49,873 nt of DNA from positions 1-49,873 of the forward strand of contig JAHDQE010000076.1 of the NCBI GenBank assembly GCA_018433975.1, read 5' to 3'. The notes under the pieces were generated by a model. The model saw only the letters and a program-made list of their open reading frames with translations, ran no database searches and was not told where the DNA came from. This DNA is from Ornatilinea sp. (GTDB lineage: Bacteria; Chloroflexota; Anaerolineae; Anaerolineales; Anaerolineaceae). Positions within the stretch are counted from its first letter, which is position 1; each line of letters starts with the position of its first letter. Positions 32,710 to 41,846 of this stretch are shown in pieces. The translations under genes were made by a program, and so were the position numbers.

Positions 32710-34494
32710 ATGAGCGATAATAAACTGAAGTCTATTGAACTGCCATCCATTATCACAGTTCGGGATTTAGCGAAGGAAATTGAAGCCAGTCCCATTGAGA
32801 TCATCAAAGTTTTGATGGCGAATGGAGTCATGGCAAATATTAATCAACAAATTGACTTCGATACCGCAGCTGTGGTTGCCAACGAATTGGGCTTTGAGGC
32901 CACACTGGAAAAATTGGAAGCTGCAGAAGACCAGAACGCCGGCGAAATTCCACTGTGGCGCCAATTAATTGCGGATGAAGACGACGACGCCCTGGTTGAC
33001 CGCGCTCCGGTGGTAACCATTCTCGGACACGTAGACCATGGAAAGACTACTCTCCTGGATGCTGTCCGGCATACCGATGTCGCCGGTGGAGAAGCCGGTG
33101 GAATTACTCAACACATTGGTGCTTATCAGGTCATGCATAACAACCGCAAAATTACCTTTCTTGATACCCCAGGCCATGCGGCCTTCACCGCCATGCGCGC
33201 CCGGGGGGCCCAGGGAGCGGATATCGTTGTGCTGGTGGTCGCCGTAAATGATGGCGTCATGCCCCAGACCCGTGAAGCAATCGCCCACGCCAAAGCCGCC
33301 CAGGTTCCGGTTGTGGTCGCACTCAACAAGATCGACACTGCCGACGCCAATATTGATCTCGTCAAGAAACAACTTGCGGATAATGGTCTCGTTCCGGATG
33401 ATTGGGACGGTGACACCATTATGGTACCTGTTTCCGCCAAGAAAAAGATCGGCATTGAAGACCTGTTAGAGGCGATCCTCCTGGTTGCCGAAAGCACGGA
33501 TATTAAAGCCAATCCCAAGGGCAAAGTCATGGGAACCGTCATCGAGGCCAAAATTGATAAGGCCAAGGGAATCATGACCACCTTGCTCGTTCAGAATGGC
33601 ACGCTCAATATGGGTGATATCGTGTTGGCAGGCCTGGCATCGGGACGGATTCGCGCCATGTTCGATTACCGTGGTAAACGTATTCTCAAAGCCGGGCCAT
33701 CCACACCTGTCCAGATCATGGGCTTAAGTGATGTCCCCGAAGCAGGAGATATCTTCCAAACTCGCAAATCGGAGAAGGAAGCCCGCCAGATCGTTGCAGA
33801 CCGTAAAGGGAAATTGAAACAAAAGGCAGCGGTAGCGCCAAAAGTCTCTCTGGAAGAACTTTTTGAACGTTTCCAGACCGGTGAAGTGCAGGAACTACGC
33901 CTTATCATCAAAGCAGATGTACAGGGGTCCCTCCAACCAATCATCGATTCTCTCAACGATTTGAATAAAGGCGATATCAAAGTCAATATCCTGCATGCTG
34001 AAACCGGCAATATCACCGAAAGCGATGTGATGCTTGCCACCGCTTCTAAAGCAATTGTAGTGGGCTTCAATGTGACTTCAGACAGTGCAGCTCGTCGCCT
34101 GGCTGAAAAAGAAGGGATTTCAATCCGTATTTACAACATTATCTACCGTTTATTGGAAGATATTGAAAAAGCCCTTAAAGGTATGCTTGAACCCGAATAT
34201 CGAGAGGTTCAGCTTGGAACGGCCGAGATCCTGGCCTTGTTCCACATCAATAAAATCGGGAATGTTGCCGGTTGCCGGGTATTGAAAGGCGAAATCCGCC
34301 GTAATGCTAAAGTGCGCTTGCTGCGAGATGGCAAGGCCATCTTCAATGGTGAGTTAGCTTCCCTGAAGCATGAACAGGATGACGTTCGTGAAGTTCGCCA
34401 GGGTTTCGAGTGCGGTATGTCTTTCAAAAGCTTCAGCGACGAGCAGGTAGGCGACATCATTGAATGTTACACTCTGGAACGCTTTGGCGGTTAG
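32710..34494 (+). CDS. infB: Translation initiation factor IF-2
   Basis: A 594-residue IF-2 of the short type. An IF2_N domain (about 10-60) leads directly into the GTPase domain. Nucleotide motifs are G1 GHVDHGKT (106-113), G2 GGITQHIG, G3 DTPGH, G4 NKID and G5 SAKK. Domains II-IV follow, ending in the initiator-tRNA-binding C2 domain (LKHEQDDVREVRQGFECGM). IF-2 brings fMet-tRNA to the ribosome and drives subunit joining. The long charged N-terminal extension of enteric IF-2 is missing. It lies in the classic nusA-ylxR-infB-rbfA order. Confidence 0.97.
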   Translation: MSDNKLKSIELPSIITVRDLAKEIEASPIEIIKVLMANGVMANINQQIDFDTAAVVANELGFEATLEKLEAAEDQNAGEIPLWRQLIADEDDDALVDRAPVVTILGHVDHGKTTLLDAVRHTDVAGGEAGGITQHIGAYQVMHNNRKITFLDTPGHAAFTAMRARGAQGADIVVLVVAVNDGVMPQTREAIAHAKAAQVPVVVALNKIDTADANIDLVKKQLADNGLVPDDWDGDTIMVPVSAKKKIGIEDLLEAILLVAESTDIKANPKGKVMGTVIEAKIDKAKGIMTTLLVQNGTLNMGDIVLAGLASGRIRAMFDYRGKRILKAGPSTPVQIMGLSDVPEAGDIFQTRKSEKEARQIVADRKGKLKQKAAVAPKVSLEELFERFQTGEVQELRLIIKADVQGSLQPIIDSLNDLNKGDIKVNILHAETGNITESDVMLATASKAIVVGFNVTSDSAARRLAEKEGISIRIYNIIYRLLEDIEKALKGMLEPEYREVQLGTAEILALFHINKIGNVAGCRVLKGEIRRNAKVRLLRDGKAIFNGELASLKHEQDDVREVRQGFECGMSFKSFSDEQVGDIIECYTLERFGG

Positions 34495-34531
34495 TCAGCG
34501 CGTTTTTTAGAAAGAGGTTAAGAAAAAGTTT

Positions 34532-34927
34532 ATGCCCTCCAAACTTCGCTTACAGCGTATTGGGACCCGAATCCAGCAGGAACTCTCTGAAATGCTCATC
34601 AAAGACATTCAGGACCCCCGCCTGGACGGAATTTATATCACCGACGTTAAGGTAGACCGTGAATTAGCTTTCGCAAACATTTATGTCTCCGCTGTGGAAG
34701 GCCAGGAACGGTCCGCTGAAGTTCTGCAAGGCTTGCTCCATGCCCGCAGCTTTATTCGCCGTGAACTGGCAGCCCGCATTGAACTGCGCGCTTTTCCACA
34801 GATCCGCTTCCATTGGGACCCTACTCCGGAACGCGCAGATCATATCGAACAGCTTCTGGCACAGATTCGCCAAGAACCCCCTATTCAGGACAACAATAAC
34901 CCGGATGAAATGAGCTCCGATGCCTGA
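34532..34927 (+). CDS. rbfA: Ribosome-binding factor A
   Basis: A 131-residue KH-type protein. Family features include RLQRIGTRIQQELSEMLIKDIQDPRL, VKVDRELAFANIYVS and LRAFPQIRFHWDPTPERADHIEQLL (quoted in part: IRFHWDPTPERADHIEQLL). It helps mature the 30S subunit by binding near the 5' end of 16S rRNA. It overlaps the next gene by eight bases. Confidence 0.95.
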   Translation: MPSKLRLQRIGTRIQQELSEMLIKDIQDPRLDGIYITDVKVDRELAFANIYVSAVEGQERSAEVLQGLLHARSFIRRELAARIELRAFPQIRFHWDPTPERADHIEQLLAQIRQEPPIQDNNNPDEMSSDA

Positions 34928-35876
34928 TTCACTGAACAACGCCATCCGCAACATGTTACACTCGGCAACAAACATCGTTGTCACTGCCCATATCCGCCCG
35001 GATGGAGATGCAATTGGCTCCATATTGGGTCTGGGTCTGGCCATCCGGGAAACGGGTAAAAATGTTCAGATGGTCCTCAAAGACGGCCTGCCCGCCAGCT
35101 TCCGCTTTCTTACGGGAAGCGAATTGGTACAAACCCGGGTGGAAGGTGAAGTGGATTGCTATATCCTGGTGGACTGCTCCGACCTCGAGCGTGCAGGGGA
35201 TGTCTTACCCAACCGCGTTCCGGATCTGGTTGTTGACCATCACATCACCAACCTCAATTTCGGAAAACTGAATCTTGTGGAACCAAAGTCCGTGGCAACC
35301 GCCGCGCTCCTGGCAAAACACATGGAGGCCTGGGGATTACCCATTACTGTTCCGGTAGCTGAAGCGCTCATCACCGGGCTGATCACCGACACATTGGGTT
35401 TTCGCACCTCAAACATGAATCCTGAGGCACTGCGGATTGCCGCCGACCTGATGGAAAAAGGCGCTAATCTGCCCGATCTCTACACAAAAGCCATGCTGCG
35501 TCGTTCCTTTGAAGCTGTTCAATTCTGGGGCGTTGGCCTGACGCACATCCAACGGCGTGAACGCATAATCTGGACTACCCTCACCACTACGGACCGCAAA
35601 CAAGCAAATTACCCCGGCAAAGACGATGCCGATTTGATCAATGTGCTTTCTACCATTCAGGATGCGGATGTTGCGCTAATCTTTATCGAATCGGACAATC
35701 AGCACATCAAGGTCAGCTGGCGGGCAAAACCGGGGTTTGATATTTCTGGCATTGCCTTGCAGTTTGGCGGCGGTGGGCACCCGGCGGCATCAGGTGCGAG
35801 TGTACCCGGCACGTTACAAGAAGTTCAACAAAAAGTTTTGGACGCCACACAAGCTTATCTTGATCAATTAGCTTAA
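34920..35876 (+). CDS. nrnA: DHH/DHHA1 phosphoesterase, NrnA-type oligoribonuclease / pAp phosphatase
   Basis: A 318-residue bifunctional-type phosphoesterase. Metal-binding motifs are HIRPDGDAIGS (24-34), VDCSD (84-88) and VVDHHIT (104-110). The DHHA1 domain closes with GGGGHPAASGA near residues 283-293. NrnA degrades short RNA oligomers and 3'-phosphoadenosine 5'-phosphate. It is commonly placed between rbfA and truB, as here, and overlaps rbfA. Confidence 0.92.
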   Translation: MPDSLNNAIRNMLHSATNIVVTAHIRPDGDAIGSILGLGLAIRETGKNVQMVLKDGLPASFRFLTGSELVQTRVEGEVDCYILVDCSDLERAGDVLPNRVPDLVVDHHITNLNFGKLNLVEPKSVATAALLAKHMEAWGLPITVPVAEALITGLITDTLGFRTSNMNPEALRIAADLMEKGANLPDLYTKAMLRRSFEAVQFWGVGLTHIQRRERIIWTTLTTTDRKQANYPGKDDADLINVLSTIQDADVALIFIESDNQHIKVSWRAKPGFDISGIALQFGGGGHPAASGASVPGTLQEVQQKVLDATQAYLDQLA

Positions 35877-35942
35877 TTTTTTTATAAATAATGATAAAAT
35901 GGAAGCATTAATTGCTTTACCGTATAGACGGGGAGACCTCAA

Positions 35943-36860
35943 ATGAATGATAACCAAAGTTCTTACGATATTAATAACGCAATCTCCGGCGTTCTGGTTG
36001 TTGATAAACCAGTTGGATTAACATCTCATGATGTTGTTCAGATCGTTCGTAAGGGCACCAATATCCGCCGCGCAGGGCATACCGGAACTCTTGATCCCCG
36101 CGCATCTGGTGTTTTAGTAGTATTAATTGGTCCTGCTGTTCGCTTGAGCGAATATGTTTCGGCATCAGATAAACGCTATCAGGCCATTATTCGCCTGGGA
36201 AGCTCCACAGATACCTATGATTCCGAAGGTGAAATTACCAATACCTCTGCAATTGAAGTCACCGAGGAACAGTTTGAAGCAGCATTACAGAATTTCATTG
36301 GCGAAATCGAACAAGTTCCCCCACCTTACTCGGCAGTAAAAGTGAAAGGCCGTAAGGCTTATCAGATGGCCCGTGAAGGCAAAGAAGTTGAACTGGAACC
36401 TCGTATTATCAAAGTTCACAACCTTGAATTGCTTGAATGGGCTCCTCCAGAAGCAGTGGTGGATGTGTACTGTTCTTCAGGAACCTATGTCCGTTCCCTG
36501 GCCAATGATCTTGGCAATGTTCTTGGCTGTGGTGCCTATTTGATTGGTCTGAGGCGCACCAAAAGTGGTCGCTTTACTCTGCGGGATGCAGTCCCTCTGA
36601 GCAAACTGCGCGAGGCATTTGACCTCGGGACCTGGTACCAATATGTTATTCCAGCCGCCGAAGCACTTGCGGAGTGGCCTGCTATTAGCCTTACCAATGA
36701 AGATGTGGAAGCTGTCCAGCACGGACACCGCATTCCGGCTGAAGAAGAATTGGGAGAAATGGTTCGCGGCATCAACGAACAAGGGGAACTGGTTGCGCTT
36801 CTGGAGTATATCCCGGAAGATAAAGCATGGCAGCCTCGCAAGGTGTTCTTTACCTCCTAG
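35943..36860 (+). CDS. truB: tRNA pseudouridine-55 synthase
   Basis: A 305-residue TruB. The opening VLVVDKPVGLTSHDVV and the catalytic motif GHTGTLDPRASGVL with D51 are visible. PPYSAVKVKGRKAYQMAREG carries the conserved tyrosine and lysine (quoted in part: PPYSAVKVKGRKAYQ). The C-terminal PUA-like domain covers about 240-305. It converts U55 of tRNA to pseudouridine. GGGGAG precedes ATG. The 66-base gap upstream holds an AT-rich tract with GATAAAAT that may be a -10. Confidence 0.95.
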   Translation: MNDNQSSYDINNAISGVLVVDKPVGLTSHDVVQIVRKGTNIRRAGHTGTLDPRASGVLVVLIGPAVRLSEYVSASDKRYQAIIRLGSSTDTYDSEGEITNTSAIEVTEEQFEAALQNFIGEIEQVPPPYSAVKVKGRKAYQMAREGKEVELEPRIIKVHNLELLEWAPPEAVVDVYCSSGTYVRSLANDLGNVLGCGAYLIGLRRTKSGRFTLRDAVPLSKLREAFDLGTWYQYVIPAAEALAEWPAISLTNEDVEAVQHGHRIPAEEELGEMVRGINEQGELVALLEYIPEDKAWQPRKVFFTS

Positions 36861-37017
36861 CCAACTTCTATAGAGCCATTCACTTTCAAGCCTTGTATTA
36901 ATTGACTTTCTTCCCCCCTATTTGCGGGAGAAGTCGGTGTATCTGATAAAATCTTTTGAGGCACAAATCTCAGCTCTTGTGCTTATCAATCTATTTCAGG
37001 AAAAATATTGAACGGCT

Positions 37018-37968
37018 ATGCAGCACACCACCTCAATAGATAAAATTCTACTTCAAAACGCCTTCGTCACAATTGGATCTTTTGACGGCGTCCACCGTGG
37101 GCACCAGGCTCTTATTCGCGAACTGGTTCAAAGCGCACACAAACGGGGCTCCCCAGCTGTAGTCGTCACATTCTTTCCCCACCCTATCGTTGTACTCAAG
37201 GACTTGCAGGGACCGTTTTATCTGACTACTCCCGAAGAACGAGCCGAATTAATTGGTGCGTTAGGAGTGGATCATGTCATCACTTTGCATTTTGATCATG
37301 AACTCGCGAAACGCACAGCCCGTCAATTTATGGAAATGCTTTCGGAGCGCCTGGGCCTGCGTGAGCTGTGGGTCGGTCCGGATTTTGCTCTGGGACGCGG
37401 TCGGGAAGGCACACCCGAAGTTCTCAGCTCAATCGGGCATGATCTCGGCTATACGGTTCACACATTTTCCCCAATCACCATTTCCGGCGAGAAAATTTCT
37501 TCCAGCCGGATTCGTACCCTGCTGGGAGAAGGCAATATGCAGGGCGTAGCACACCAACTCGGTCGCTGGTACAGCCTTAAAGCCATAGTAACCCATGGCG
37601 ACGACCGCGGTCACCAATTGGGCTTTCCTACTGCCAATCTCGACCTTGCTCCAGAACGCCTGCTTCCGTTGGCCGGAGTGTACGCCTGCCGGGCTTATGT
37701 AGACAATGAAGTTTATCTTGCTGTAACCAACATTGGTGTTCGGCCTACCTTTGAATCCCAACCTGTTCTACCACGGGTGGAGGCTCACCTCATCAATTTT
37801 CGCGGCAACCTGTACGAAAAAATGCTTCGCCTGGATTTCATTGATTTCATCCGTCCGGAAATGCGTTTCCCTTCCATCCAGATGCTGCTCCAACAAATTC
37901 AGTCCGACATTCAGCATGCCCTGGAGATACTTCCCAATGCCAGCCAAACACCAAATCTACCTGCTTGA
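37018..37968 (+). CDS. ribF: Bifunctional riboflavin kinase / FAD synthetase
   Basis: A 316-residue two-domain enzyme. The N-terminal adenylyltransferase carries GSFDGVHRGHQ (20-30) and SSSRIRTLLGEGNM. The C-terminal flavokinase has DRGHQLGFPTANL and NIGVRPTF. It makes FMN and FAD, which are needed by the many flavoproteins in this window and by the adjacent ThyX. The ribosome site is weak, and a TTG at 37008 is in the region. The coding end overlaps thyX by 32 bases. Confidence 0.95.
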   Translation: MQHTTSIDKILLQNAFVTIGSFDGVHRGHQALIRELVQSAHKRGSPAVVVTFFPHPIVVLKDLQGPFYLTTPEERAELIGALGVDHVITLHFDHELAKRTARQFMEMLSERLGLRELWVGPDFALGRGREGTPEVLSSIGHDLGYTVHTFSPITISGEKISSSRIRTLLGEGNMQGVAHQLGRWYSLKAIVTHGDDRGHQLGFPTANLDLAPERLLPLAGVYACRAYVDNEVYLAVTNIGVRPTFESQPVLPRVEAHLINFRGNLYEKMLRLDFIDFIRPEMRFPSIQMLLQQIQSDIQHALEILPNASQTPNLPA

Positions 37969-39358
37969 CCCACAGAAAATCCCCCCGGAAACCATCGCTG
38001 TTACTTTTGCCAAGACTTCCCGATCACCTGAATCGTTCCGGGAAATTGCCGCTGAACTCACTGCTGCACAATCTGCCCATTTTCACGAGAAATGGGTGGT
38101 TGGTTACGGTCATGCTTCAGTTGCCGAACATGCCGTCCTGCACATTGCTGCCGAGAACATCTCTCGTCTGGCTGTTGAAACATTAGAAGGCAACCGCCTG
38201 GCATCTTATACCGAAAAATCCACCCGTTATCAGAAATGGGATCAGGAAAGTTTTTATATCCCTTCAGAATTAGAAGGTCATCCTCTTCGCGGACTGTACG
38301 AAGAGACCTGCCGGATGCTTTTCGAAACCTATCTTCAGGCCCTGCCCCATTTGCAGGCCCAGGTAGAGAAATGCTCTCCACGTCAGGAGAATGAGAGTGA
38401 AAAACGCTGGCAGGCCCGAATCCGAACCGACTATATCGATGCCGCTCGTTTCCTGCTTCCTGCCGCCTCATTGGCAAATGTCGGCGTAACGATCAATGCC
38501 CGTGCTCTTGAGCATGCCATTTGCAAAATGCTCTCCCACCCCCTTGCTGAAGTCCGCACATTGGGCGAAGAAATCAAACAGGTTGCCCGCGCCGAAGTTC
38601 CCACCCTGGTTAAATACGCCAATGCCGCCCCTTATCTTCAATCCACAAGCCAACTCCTGGTAGATGCAGCAAGCACCCTGCCCATTTCACACGCCTTAGA
38701 ACAGGACTGGTGCCGATTGGTGCACTACGATCCGGAAGGAGATAATCAAGTCCTGGCAGCAGCTCTGTACCGCTACGGAGAGATCAGCTACACGCAAGCC
38801 ATGGAAGCTTTGAAACAATACAGCCCTGCAGAACGTGCTGAGCTCGCGAAACTTATGCTTGGCACACTGGATTGTCACGACATTCCTCTGCGTGAACTGG
38901 AATATACCGCTTATACATTTGACCTCATCCTTGATCAGGGTGCATATTTCGAACTCAAACGCCACCGCATGATGACCCAGACTCCCCAAATGCTCACTAC
39001 CCGGCTGGGCTATACCGTTCCAAAACTTTTCACCGATTCCGGATTTGAAGCCGCTTATCGCCATGCTATGGATAAAACCATTCAGGCTTACGAACGTCTG
39101 GCAACTTTCAACCCCCAAGTCGCTGCTTATCTGGTGCCCAATGGTTTTAACCGCCGTGTCTTGCTGGAGTTCAACTTCCGCACCGCTTTACACTTCATCC
39201 GTCTGCGTACAGCGCCCAATGCCCATTTTTCCATGCGTCGCGTTGCAGGCCGTATCGCCGCGGAGATCCACGCCGTCAGCCCTCTTCTGGCTCGTTACCT
39301 CCCCACGCCGCAGGAAACCTGGCAAACCGTGGAAGCAGTTCATTTCACCCAAGCGTAA
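37937..39358 (+). CDS. thyX: FAD-dependent thymidylate synthase, double-length (two ThyX-like halves)
   Basis: A 473-residue protein, about twice a normal ThyX. The first half (about 1-225) has HASVAEHAVLHI (59-70), NRLASYTEKSTRY (86-98) and FLLPAASLANVGVTINARAL with AEVR. The second half (about 270-473) has FELKRHRMMTQTPQMLTTRL (338-357), AAYLVPN and EFNFRTALHFIRLRTAPNAH. The usual ThyX signature RHRxxSxNxxSxRY is divided: RHR is kept only in the second half and S...E.S.RY only in the first. ThyX makes dTMP using methylene-tetrahydrofolate, FAD and NADPH. ATG at 37937 lies inside the end of ribF with GGAG upstream; a longer frame from 37733 is only ribF shadow. Confidence 0.85.
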   Translation: MPAKHQIYLLDPQKIPPETIAVTFAKTSRSPESFREIAAELTAAQSAHFHEKWVVGYGHASVAEHAVLHIAAENISRLAVETLEGNRLASYTEKSTRYQKWDQESFYIPSELEGHPLRGLYEETCRMLFETYLQALPHLQAQVEKCSPRQENESEKRWQARIRTDYIDAARFLLPAASLANVGVTINARALEHAICKMLSHPLAEVRTLGEEIKQVARAEVPTLVKYANAAPYLQSTSQLLVDAASTLPISHALEQDWCRLVHYDPEGDNQVLAAALYRYGEISYTQAMEALKQYSPAERAELAKLMLGTLDCHDIPLRELEYTAYTFDLILDQGAYFELKRHRMMTQTPQMLTTRLGYTVPKLFTDSGFEAAYRHAMDKTIQAYERLATFNPQVAAYLVPNGFNRRVLLEFNFRTALHFIRLRTAPNAHFSMRRVAGRIAAEIHAVSPLLARYLPTPQETWQTVEAVHFTQA

Positions 39359-39391
39359 TTTTCCCCACTTTCTTTCCCAAATTTTAAAAGC

Positions 39392-39428
39392 AAAATCGCC
39401 CCACACCGATAAATTGTGGAGCGATTTT
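39392..39428. terminator. Bidirectional terminator between thyX and the LCP gene
   Basis: AAAATCGC-C-CCACA (39392-39405) pairs with TGTGG-A-GCGATTTT (39415-39428), with one C/A mismatch. A-tract and T-tract flanks serve both strands. The convergent genes at 39358 and 39466 fit a shared terminator. Confidence 0.75.
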
Positions 39429-39465
39429 TTATTAATTTCTTTCCAAGAAACTTGTATTAAGTTAC

Positions 39466-40506
39466 TTAATTCGAGAAATACCCTTGAATTTCATTTTTTA
39501 ACGCATTTGGATCATCCACCAACATCACACCCTGCGATTCAACAGTAACCATATTCTTACTGACAGATTTCAATTGAATATTCTCGAAATCAACTTTATC
39601 TGCAAGGCAGGCCAGGCCAACAATTTGCTCAACGCTCAAATCCGTGGCAACTGTATCATTATACTTTGCGTATAAAGCCGGAATATCATCGAGGATTTCA
39701 GGATCAGCTAGCTTTTGAACCAGGCCTTTGAGTACTTCATTCTGGCGTGTAATTCGATTCCATTCTTCGTCAGGTTCTTCCAAAGGCCGCATATAAAGTA
39801 TTGCGGTTTCACCATCAATTTTGTGAACCCCGGATGATAATCCCACACCCAGGTCTTCATCTTCAAAAGTCTTTGCTACATCAATTTCAATCTTCCCAAT
39901 GTCATCAATGATCTCGCTTAAGTCTTCCGTGCCGCGAATATCGATATAATAATCTGCTTTAACACCAAAATTATCATAAATCGTTTGAGCAACCGCATTC
40001 ACCGCTTTATAAGAGGCATCTTTGTCGGGTTTCTCGGCCTGCAAAATCTTGTAATACAGAGGCCCCAACCTGATCCGATCAAAGCCATAATCTTCATAAG
40101 AAGGTGTATCGACAAGCAAATCTCGAGGAAGGGCATAGACAAGAATCTCTTGCTTGTCAAAATCAACTCGCGCCAAACGCACTGCGTCCGCTCCGGCCGG
40201 TGTAACCCACCAATTATTATCACTGGCGACAATCAGGATATTCATAGCGCCCGTCATACCGCACACGGCTTCCGCTTCTTCGGTCTCTTCCAATGTCGCA
40301 GTCGCTTCAGGAACGCTGGTAGTAGCCTGCACAACCTGCGTGGAAGTAGAAACCTGTGTCGGCTGTTGTGTATCCGTCTCATCCACAACAACTTCCAATG
40401 GCGTATCCAATGGTCTTTGATAGGCCAAAAATATTACTACTGCGGAAATCAACAACCCAACCAGCAGCAATCCGATAATCACTTGATAGATCGTTGCCTT
40501 TTTCAT
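39466..40506 (-). CDS. LytR-CpsA-Psr (LCP) family protein
   Basis: A 346-residue membrane-anchored protein. One N-terminal transmembrane helix (about 10-30) is followed by a Thr/Val/Glu-rich linker to about residue 80, then an LCP domain. LCP features are ILIVASDNN, LVYALPRDLLVDTP, DRIRLGPLYY and ITRQNEVLKGL, with acidic and arginine residues that bind polyprenyl phosphate. LCP proteins transfer polyprenyl-linked glycans to the cell wall or other acceptors. Here it lies at the edge of a polysaccharide cluster on the same strand. AAAGGAGG precedes ATG. Some LCP arginine positions look changed, so activity is likely but not certain. Confidence 0.82.
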   Translation of the reverse strand: MKKATIYQVIIGLLLVGLLISAVVIFLAYQRPLDTPLEVVVDETDTQQPTQVSTSTQVVQATTSVPEATATLEETEEAEAVCGMTGAMNILIVASDNNWWVTPAGADAVRLARVDFDKQEILVYALPRDLLVDTPSYEDYGFDRIRLGPLYYKILQAEKPDKDASYKAVNAVAQTIYDNFGVKADYYIDIRGTEDLSEIIDDIGKIEIDVAKTFEDEDLGVGLSSGVHKIDGETAILYMRPLEEPDEEWNRITRQNEVLKGLVQKLADPEILDDIPALYAKYNDTVATDLSVEQIVGLACLADKVDFENIQLKSVSKNMVTVESQGVMLVDDPNALKNEIQGYFSN

Positions 40507-40761
40507 GATAATTGCCCTCCTTTAATAAAAGAGAAACGTTGAATGCAAATCTACTCTCCTTGAGTAGGCCATTATCTTTTTAACAAAACGCTGTTTATTC
40601 TCTCTGTACAAATACTTACTGACAATCCTGAAAATCTTTCACTATGAATAAGATCATTATAGCGCTTTAATATAAGTTTATTGCATTTTTTCTTCTGACA
40701 GATAGCCAATAAAATATAAACAAGCTGGTCACAAGTTTATTAGGGTCGCGCCCAAATCATT
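40507..40761. other. Intergenic region upstream of the LCP gene
   Basis: AT-rich, with no gene seen. On the minus strand, TATAAT (about 40656-40661) could be a -10 for the LCP gene with a poor -35. No clear terminator for the LysM gene was found. Confidence 0.35.
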
Positions 40762-41790
40762 TCAACCCGCATCCGGAACGATTTCGGTCGCTGTTGGCTC
40801 TGGTACTTCCACTGTATCCGTAGGTAATACAACCTCCGTCGGCACAGGAGTAGAAGTTTCCGGTATTGCGGTATCTGTAGGAGCAGTCGTTTTTGTCGCC
40901 GGAACCGGTGTTTTTGTCGGCGGGACAGATGTAGCCGTATTGGTTGGAATTGCAGTTTTTACCACAGGCGGATAAAACGGGACATACATTGAAGAGCCCG
41001 TATAAAGCTGAGTAGACGATCCCATGCAATTAGCCGACTGTAACTGGGCAATTGAAACCCCTAACACCCGACTCAGACTTGAGAGAGTATCCCCTTGTTT
41101 AACTGTGTAAAGCACCCAACCAGCCGGTGCTCCACAAAAAGTTGTAGCAACTGGAACCGAGGTTGAAGTCTTTTTCTCGGTTTCTTCTGTGGCTTTTACT
41201 TTCTTTGTGTTGGTGGGACTGGGTTTATTTGTTGGGGTAACCGATGTGGCCGTGAATAAGTTTGAAGAAGTTGATTCTAAAATCACAACGGCTCTGGGTG
41301 TTGATGATGGTATCACCACAGTATTTGTAACAAGAACAGCTTTAATTAATGTAGGAGTCAGAGTTGAATTCTTTATCGGGCTTTTCAAAACGGAAAGCAA
41401 ATCACTATCTAATAATTGTTTACCCCAAACAACGCCCCATATTAAAAAAACCAGCCCAACCAATAAACCCAATGCAATAATCATTTTTTTTCGAGAGATC
41501 TTCAGAGAAGGCTGAGGCAATTGCACAGGCTTACGTTTAGCCAGGTTCCGAACCGCCCCGGTTTGATTTTTTGCAGCCCCATTTTGTTGCATTGAGTCAA
41601 TTTCTTCACCACTCTGAAGATAGATTGGACAACCTGCATAATTTGTTGCAAGACAGTAATTCCGCTGGTGCTCAAGCGAAATTGGTGCTGAAGTGCCTCT
41701 CCGATAACAACAATTCCAGGGCGAGGGATAAGCCAATGCGGTTTCTGCATCATCGGAAATTCCCAAATATGGACAAGTCACACCACTCAT
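40762..41790 (-). CDS. LysM-domain membrane protein with N-terminal Cys/His cluster
   Basis: A 342-residue protein in four parts. The cytoplasmic N-terminus has C6, C27, C28, H41, C46 and C54 in CPYLGISDD, NCCYRRG, LEHQRNYCL and GCPIY, a spacing that could bind zinc or a cluster. One transmembrane helix lies at about 103-123. A LysM domain (about 228-271, YTVKQGDTLSSLSRVLGVS) would bind cell-wall glycan, with C219 and C255 around it. Thr/Pro-rich low-complexity tails lie on both sides. ATG at 41790 has GGAG eight bases upstream. It probably links the cell envelope to the polysaccharide machinery; the role of the cysteine module is unknown. Confidence 0.8.
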   Translation of the reverse strand: MSGVTCPYLGISDDAETALAYPSPWNCCYRRGTSAPISLEHQRNYCLATNYAGCPIYLQSGEEIDSMQQNGAAKNQTGAVRNLAKRKPVQLPQPSLKISRKKMIIALGLLVGLVFLIWGVVWGKQLLDSDLLSVLKSPIKNSTLTPTLIKAVLVTNTVVIPSSTPRAVVILESTSSNLFTATSVTPTNKPSPTNTKKVKATEETEKKTSTSVPVATTFCGAPAGWVLYTVKQGDTLSSLSRVLGVSIAQLQSANCMGSSTQLYTGSSMYVPFYPPVVKTAIPTNTATSVPPTKTPVPATKTTAPTDTAIPETSTPVPTEVVLPTDTVEVPEPTATEIVPDAG

Positions 41791-41846
41791 ATATTCAACT
41801 CCAAACAATATCTTCTTTACTACCCAAACAATAATAGTCTTCTTTA

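Noticed and set aside
37733..37936. N-terminal extension of the ThyX protein
   Set aside because: The added residues are only the shifted frame of ribF; ThyX similarity starts at the ATG at 37937.
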